Translations under genes and position numbers: made by a program
Notes under the pieces: generated by a model
Database searches by the model: none
Told to the model about the DNA's origin: nothing
The model's input: the letters and a program-made list of their open reading frames with translations, nothing else
Source of the DNA: Rutstroemia sp. NJR-2017a BVV2
Lineage: Eukaryota; Ascomycota; Leotiomycetes; Helotiales; Rutstroemiaceae
NCBI GenBank assembly: GCA_002946415.1
Contig: NJPS01000034.1
Span: forward strand, 310,001 to 374,000
DNA length: 64,000 nucleotides
Direction of reading: 5' to 3'
In this document: piece by piece, positions 57,252-64,000 of the stretch
How positions within the stretch are numbered: the first letter of the stretch is position 1
Layout of the letters: each line of letters begins with the position of its first letter

Positions 57252-58623
57252 TCAATGCAGCATGAAATCTTTGTGAGTCCATTTCTCCGTAGCCTTCCTC
57301 TTAGCCTTCTTCGCGAAACTGATTGGACGTCTGCTCTCAACCTTTCCACGAACCAACATATTTCGGTATCTATCCTTCAAAAGATTGCCCTCAGGTTTCA
57401 ATAATCTCAGGGATTCTTGTAACTCGTCTGGAAGTACGAGCTCGAGGTCTCTTTCTGGGAGAGCGATTTTGCCAAGTTTCCTTCTTCTCAGCTCTAAGTC
57501 ATCGCCCTCGCTGCTGTCATCATCCGCTTCCAGAAGCGCCGAGTTGCGAGTACTCTCTTTTTCGGCTAGAGCTTTAGCAATCTTCTTGACTTGTGCAGCT
57601 TGCTCCTCTTTCTTTTTATTATTCGCAGCCATCTTCGCTTTTCGCTCCTCTTCTTTTCTTCTCTTTATCCTATTTCGTTGGGCTTGCGTCTTCCTCTCCG
57701 GCCTCTTAGCATTTAATCGTACTTCTTCCGCTCCGCTTTCAAACCCTTCCCACGCAGAATCCTCCTCCCATTCCGACATCTCAGCTCGAGCTTCGGCTGC
57801 TTCAGCCTCTGCAGCAGACTTTGCGGTAGCTTCTCGCTTTATTCGCTCCTCTTCAATCGCAGCCAAACGTTTCTTCTCCGCAGCAATCTCTCTTTCGCCC
57901 TCGGCGGCCAATCTCTCCTCATAATCCGTGAAATTGGGGTTGTAACTGTAGCCACCTTCCGGCTTCTTCACTGCTGGAATCTCCTTTCCACTAGCTGCCA
58001 ATGAGATAGGCTTCTGCTTGATTGTGCTGGGAACTGTCTTCTTTTTTGCTTTTTCAAGGAAGGAAAATCTAGGATCCTGTTTCGAGTCCTCTTCATCTTT
58101 CTGCGCATCCCAAGGGTCGAATACTGCCTCCGTAATATCGACAGACTTTTCTTGGTGTCCATCTGCAATTCTCCGTAACCGATTGAGTTCCTTGTGTGAG
58201 ACATAACTAACTCTCTGACGTTTTGCTTGAATCACCCCATCAGTAGTGCCTTCTCCCGGACGTTTTCGCATAGACACAGCTGGTACAGCTGATCTTTGGG
58301 CAATGATTTCGTCGGCTTTGAGTGGCTTGGAAGCTTTCAAAAATTTCTTGGGAATCGCAATATCGCCAGCGGTATCGACGGTGAATAGGTCAGCAGAATC
58401 CTTTTCGGCGATAACTCCACTGCAGAAGAATTAATTATATTCAAGCAATTGGAAGTCCTAGAAATCCATACCCTTTGATCAATTCATCCCGCACTTCCTC
58501 CAACCCCTCTTGGATTTCTGTGACATCGACATTCTTTCTCCAAGCTTTCTTGCCTTTCCTCGAAGGTTGCTTATGTTGCTGGGGAGCTATCGTAGACCCA
58601 GTGGGTGCTTTTAGAATGGGCAT
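57252..58623 (-). CDS. NOP53: Nop53, 60S ribosome biogenesis factor
   Basis: Nucleolar protein (PICT1/GLTSCR2 family) that recruits the exosome-linked helicase Mtr4 to pre-60S particles for ITS2 trimming. Exons are 58472-58623 and 57252-58419, giving 439 residues. The N-terminal KQPSRKGKKAWRKNVDVTEI and the adjoining DLFTVDTAGD are family hallmarks; the second resembles the LFxVD arch-interaction motif bound by Mtr4. The middle holds long charged helices (KRLAAIEEERIKREA, KTQAQRNRIKRRKEEERKAK). The C-terminus LLKPEGNLLKDRYRNMLVRG is typical. The start MPILKAPTGS is chosen over earlier non-ATG positions. It diverges from Ypt6. Confidence 0.93.
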
Positions 58624-58935
58624 GTTGCCTATGTGGTATCTCCAAATGTGGTGATTTTGAGATTGTGGAAAAATATCCATAAAGATTTCACGATAGATAA
58701 TTTTTTCCGCCGATAACTACGGCGACCCCTAAAAACCTAAAGTCTGAGCTCCGCCTCCACCCCGACTTATCACTTACCGACAGGCATTAGTTAGTTAAAC
58801 CCTCCAGACAGCAGATCTCCTTTGTTCACGGAAAGCAATACTCAAAATAATATCACGACTTTACGAAGTTTCCTTGTACATATCTTCATCATTTAATACA
58901 ATTTCCTACTACGTTTAACAACTCGGTTCCTCAAA
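58624..58935. promoter_or_regulatory. divergent promoter Nop53 / Ypt6
   Basis: 312 bp between the two divergent start codons; both promoters must lie here. No specific binding site was singled out. Confidence 0.5.
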
Positions 58936-59824
<889 letters not shown>

Positions 59825-60470
59825 AACTATGAGACGAGTATTAATGATATTCTTTACGCTGGTTTGTCTTAATTGGGGGCTTTGGAAGGATAGGAGCATA
59901 GCGTCTATAGCGTGTTGGCACACTGTATGATACCGAGAGCGCAAATATTTGGCGCAAGTAAAGTCTTGAATTTAATTTAAAGGGTTCAATGCTTAGGCAA
60001 CTGGCAAGAAAACCTTGCGATTTGTTTTACTGAAAATAGAGTCCAGGAGCTCTTTGGTTTTAGAGAAAAATCATTATCAATCCGATATGGGTCTCTCGGA
60101 TCCAAGAGTCATTTAGCCGTTAAAAAGCATTGAAAGAACCGGCGGTGAATGTTCCACGTATTCCACGTATTCCACGTATTCACGAGGCTATCTAAAAACC
60201 AAAAGTCCATGTTGAGAAAACTGGTTGTTGAAGATTTCCCCTTTTAAGATTAGTAAAGGTGCACCGCAGCGGGTCAACCTCAGGATCGCCACAATTTAAT
60301 CAATTTAAGGCTGCTACTGACATAAGCTTGTAGACGCCCGGGCTAACCGGGGAGATTGTGAAAACAACTCCTTCACATCAGGACGACATTCCTTTTATCT
60401 TCACTGAAGTCCGATATTTTCTCACCTCGTCGCATTATTTGACGAGAAATACAATACGCCATAGCTCAAG
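59825..60470. other. intergenic region with a short tandem repeat
   Basis: 3' flank of Ypt6 and promoter of the Kei1-like gene. Apart from the repeat at 60152-60185, nothing is recognised. Confidence 0.5.
60152..60185. repeat. 9-bp tandem repeat TTCCACGTA
   Basis: Three perfect copies of TTCCACGTA followed by a partial fourth copy missing a base, about 285-320 bp upstream of the Kei1-like start codon. Each unit contains the core CACGTA. A simple repeat with possible regulatory use; function unproven. Confidence 0.8.
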
Positions 60471-61528
60471 ATGGCTTTTTTACCGCGATGGGTGCGAATT
60501 CCCCGCCCAAAGGTATGTATTCAATTTCCAAGATTCGATGTCTAATCGCGACAATATGAAGGATAACTTACTGACGACAAATGCAGACTTTCTTATATCT
60601 TATGAGCTTGCGCACAGGGACTGAGATGATCTCTTTGTCGATGATTTTCAATAAGGTTACCGGATTCTATGGACTTCTCGCGGTCCTCACCGGCTTGAAA
60701 CTTTCACCTCTACAATTCTCGATGTATGTTTACTCGGTCGCGGCTCTCGTCCTCTTAGCCTTCCTCATGCCACATATCCGCAAACAATCTCCATTCCAAT
60801 GTCTCGCTCTCGCATGGTTCTACCTCTTCGATACCGTCATTAATACTGCTTTCACAACCGCCTTCGCAGTGACGTGGTTCCTGGCAGTCAGCGCCGATCA
60901 TTCAAACACAGGAATACCAAGCAGCGCCCCAGGAAGTGGCACAATCGATGACACTGCCGGATTCACAAGCCCAAAATATAACGTTAGCGAGGTCAATGTC
61001 ATAGCCACTCCTGCCGGCGCTGGACAAGATGCGGTAGCCTACGGAACAGCAGCAGCCGTCGCAGCAGGAAGCGTAGCACCAAGCATTGGACAAGCTGTAG
61101 GAATTGAGGAGAGTGTTCCAAGCATCATCGTTGTTGGAATCCTGACATTGATCCGGATATACTTCATTCTGGTGGTAATGGCATATGCCAGACAAGTTCT
61201 AAGACATAACATGTACTCAATGTCGTCCACAAAATTACACCTCAACACCGATGGTAGCACAGATGCCCGTGCAGAGAATCCATTTGCGGCCGGCTTGCCA
61301 CAAGGACAAGGGTGGCAGGGAAAGCTTGGGAGAATTATGGTTAAGGTTGGAGAAGGATATTGGCTGGGTGGACAGGTTGATGAGGCTTGGGTCAAAGGAT
61401 TGGATGGACGATTCAAGACTACCAGAACTTTTACTGGCCCACCAGGAACTATCGAGAGAGAAAGACGAGCAAGAAGTGGAACAGGGCCACCAGTCCCCTC
61501 TAAAAGTCTTGGTCTTGGAAAGCTTTGA
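60471..61528 (+). CDS. KEI1: Kei1-like regulatory subunit of inositol phosphorylceramide synthase
   Basis: Golgi membrane protein needed for activity and localisation of the IPC synthase Aur1 in fungal sphingolipid synthesis (DUF1753/Kei1 family). Exons are 60471-60512 and 60587-61528, giving 327 residues. The short first exon encodes MAFLPRWVRIPRPK and joins TFLYLMSLRTGTEMISLSMI, the conserved N-terminal block. Four hydrophobic helices can be drawn: about 30-50, 55-75, 85-110 and 200-220. A less conserved luminal loop with many Ala/Gly/Ser lies between the last two. The C-terminal 85 residues are hydrophilic, with NPFAAGLPQGQGWQGKLGRI, a family pattern. Confidence 0.85.
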
Positions 61529-62767
61529 ATTTCGGCAACAGACAGTTGCTGGAGATGGTTTTGGTTAGTTGCCAATTTGGGAATCATGGCATGAGCTTTC
61601 TTGTAATGGCAATGGAACACTGTAAGATTGATGCGACGAAACAATGGTATAGAGCAGGGGGTCGAAGCTGGCGGATAGAAGCATATTGTTGATAGATTTT
61701 GGAAGAGCTGGGCAAACCAATAGTGTTCACTTCCAAGCTAGCGGATGTTTGTACATGGCAAATGGCGTTCTTGGGTATTTCTTGGCGGGCAGGCTGTTTT
61801 GAGCATATCAGTTTTCTGGGGCATCTTCTAGTTGCTGTATTGCACGGGATATCATCTGATGATTTCGCCGGTAATGATTTAGGAATTAATGCTTCTCACT
61901 TGCAAATCAAGGACTTGCGAAGTATATCTGTACAATAGGTAGTTTCAATCAGATGACGGTTCCTCTACGACAGTGATAGACAGTGGTTTACTTTATGTGG
62001 CATTGAAACCGCCCTATTTTTCCACAGCAGCAAGACACCACCAGATACTCGTAGTCGTGCTCGTGCTTGTGTGGAGCGAGTGACTTGAAGCATGGAAGAT
62101 ATTTATCCATAGGCCCATATGTGCGCCAACCAGATTTCGATAGAACGAGACTTCAAATCCCGTAATGAGAGGCCGAGATGTAACTTGAGCTGGCTCCTCG
62201 ACCTCGACACGGGGCATACTCGGAAAATGAAGCACCGGGCATGATAAATTTTTGTTGATATCCTCACGTTAATTATCTCTGATCACCAGCGATGGCGTGC
62301 TCGAGAGTGGCTGGTGCATTTTCCCGAGACTTCTCCCCAAGCTCATTCGGATGACAAAGTAGACTTTTCGTGGACGCTGATTGGCCAATCATCATTCCTT
62401 TCTCCATCTTCTTCATAGTCGTGAGGTTCAATATTCCCCTCCTCACGCCTCCCGCCCCTCTCTTTACTACATACACTTATTAATCTTACCATCGGACAGC
62501 CATACTATTCCTGAAAAGCAATTAATCCACCGACGGCTGTTGGTCAAAGGCCCATGACATCTCCAGAATATCCCTGTTCATCCGCCGAATATCGCATCAG
62601 GCAAACTGATTAGCAGCACTAGGGAAGAAAGGACCTAGGAAAGTAAGAGTACTATTAGAGAGGAAGGAAAAAGTTTTGAAACTATGTCGTTTCTCTTTCG
62701 CCGTCTTGAGAACGACTCAAATACTTTCCCTCATTCTCAGCGGAGGGACCATCACCATATCGAAAAC
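61529..62767. other. intergenic region of about 1.2 kb
   Basis: 3' flank of the Kei1-like gene and promoter of the sulfite reductase gene. The frame 61699-61938 has no family resemblance. No site for sulfur regulators could be identified with confidence. Confidence 0.45.
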
Positions 62768-64000
62768 ATGGCGACGACTTCCTTAAAGATCCGCACGCCT
62801 GAAGAAGCTGGTATGTCTATGCTCTCTTCATGCTCTGTGCTCATTACACCCTTGTACTGCTTGCACACATTCCCATCACCCACCCCACTTCATCCCAAAA
62901 TTCTGTAAAACTGACAATATTACCTGTCTGAATAGTGGCACGAATTGCCTACCTATCTAGTGATGTTATTGTTTCAGTACAAGCTGCACAATCAATTGAA
63001 TCAGAGTTCTCATCACATTTAAAGAGATATGCTGGAAGGAACGACAGAAGTCTTGTTGCTGCCAGGGAAAGTGGCGTCCCAGAGGTAGGTGGTCAAAGGT
63101 TACATGATTTCACATCGGATGAAAGTATTGATCGATTTTCTAGTTACAAACGGTCAGACACAATAACGACCCTCTCCTATCAGTATTCACCCCAATTCGA
63201 AATGGAAAACTTGTAACAGTCACCACAAGTTCTTCTATCCTCGTCTCCTCCGTGCCCCACCTCTACCGACTGGCAAACCTCCCAGTCGTCATTCATGTCT
63301 CTCTACAACCCGCACATTACCCAGATTACTCGTCGATAACGTCGATACGCAATTCTGGCTTCACATTTTTACAATCCGAGACGTTACAGGAGGCGCAAGA
63401 TATTGGCTTGACTGCTCATGCCTTGGCTATCAAATCTGGAAAGGGTGTGATACATTTCTTCGATGCTGGATCTTCGGCAAACGATAACCACATTGACTTC
63501 GAGAATGTGGAAGTAGTCCAAAATGTTCTAAATCTGGATGCTGTGCGAGCATTCCAAGCCAGCAAAATCGGCGGATCTAGCATATATGCGGACAATGGAC
63601 GAGTTGCGACCATCTCCGAAAACTCTACCACTGCATCAGCTGCAGAGAACCCAGAAAATACCGAGACCGCTGCGTCAGCTACCACTGGTGCTGAAGTGCC
63701 TTCCAAGGCTTCATCCGTAGGATCCTCGAAATCATCTTCAGTTAGAGCCAGCAGCGTAGATAGCAGCGCTTCGTCTGCTACCACAGTTGATGCACCCACT
63801 GTACGTAGTGTTACATCTGACGATATATACTCCTACGTTTCGAACATCTGGGGTCAATTAAAACAAATGGTCGGTAGAGAGTATACGCCTTTCCAATACT
63901 CCGGTCCATCTAACGCTGAAAATGCGTTGTTTATATTTGGATCAGACGTTGGCGCTTTCGCCCAGGCTATTGATGAAGCAAAGCCTGAAGAAGTTTTTTC
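62768..64000 (+). CDS. assimilatory sulfite reductase, 5' part (Met5-like), cut by window edge
   Basis: Partial. Exons are 62768-62810, 62936-63084 and 63144 to beyond 64000; about 349 residues are visible and the frame is open at the edge. The visible part is the N-terminal pyruvate-ferredoxin-oxidoreductase-like domain of fungal sulfite reductase subunits: VARIAYLSSDVIVSVQ, LPVVIHVSLQPAHYPDYSSI, SETLQEAQDIGLTAHALAIK and GKGVIHFFDAG. A linker rich in Ser/Thr/Ala follows, then the beginning of a flavodoxin-like segment (FQYSGPSNAENALFIFGSDV). I favour the haemoprotein subunit Met5/Ecm17. Met10 shares this architecture, and the sirohaem cysteine motifs that would decide lie outside the window. 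An upstream in-frame ATG at 62684 would add 28 residues. Confidence 0.75.

Noticed and set aside
62684..62767. Upstream in-frame ATG for the sulfite reductase
   Set aside because: The added residues (SFLFRRLENDSNTFPHSQ and onward) look like a translated 5' leader. The ATG at 62768 gives a typical MATTSLK start. Kept only as an alternative.

Overview
The window is nuclear DNA of a filamentous ascomycete (Pezizomycotina). The genes carry many short introns of about 45-110 nt with GTAAGT/GTATGT-type donors. Intergenic gaps are short, no operons are seen, and there are fungus-specific families: a Zn2Cys6 regulator, a Kei1-type protein, a C-terminally CBS-bearing ClC, an A-T-R NRPS-like reductase and an external NADH dehydrogenase with an EF-hand. 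Overall protein flavour suggests Leotiomycetes (Helotiales, Sclerotiniaceae-like), but this is inference from memory and not a measured placement. No tRNA, rRNA, CRISPR array or transposon was recognised.

Layout. 0-15 kb holds translation genes: RPL19 (-), the giant HEAT protein Gcn1 (-) and, from a shared 287-bp divergent promoter, a DExH RNA helicase of the DHX29/ucp12 type (+). 15-32.6 kb holds a divergent RGG-rich protein with a homeodomain-like segment (-), Fip1 of the polyadenylation machinery (-), a GLFG nucleoporin of the Nup49 type (+), a TauD-type dioxygenase (-), an XPF-like protein that may be the meiotic factor Zip2/SHOC1 (+), a WRAP53/TCAB1-type WD40 protein (-) and exopolyphosphatase (-). 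Two gene-poor gaps of 1.6 and 1.9 kb lie here.

33-45 kb is the accessory part. It has an A-T-R NRPS-like carboxylic-acid reductase (-), a general amidase with a GATA-motif cluster upstream (-), a PQ-loop membrane protein (-), a short Zn2Cys6 regulator (+) and an isochorismatase-fold hydrolase (-). This looks like a small metabolic cluster with its own regulator.

45.9-64 kb returns to housekeeping genes: uridine kinase Urk1 (-) and Gid8 of the GID/CTLH ubiquitin ligase (+) from a divergent promoter, an external Ca2+-type NADH dehydrogenase (+), a nucleoside-deoxyribosyltransferase-like protein (+), a ClC chloride transporter (-), ribosome-biogenesis factor Nop53 (-) diverging from Rab6/Ypt6 (+), the IPC-synthase subunit Kei1 (+), and the 5' part of an assimilatory sulfite reductase (+) running off the right edge.

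Exon structures were worked out by hand from splice consensus, with reading-frame sums checked for each gene. Exon boundaries are therefore predictions without transcript support.
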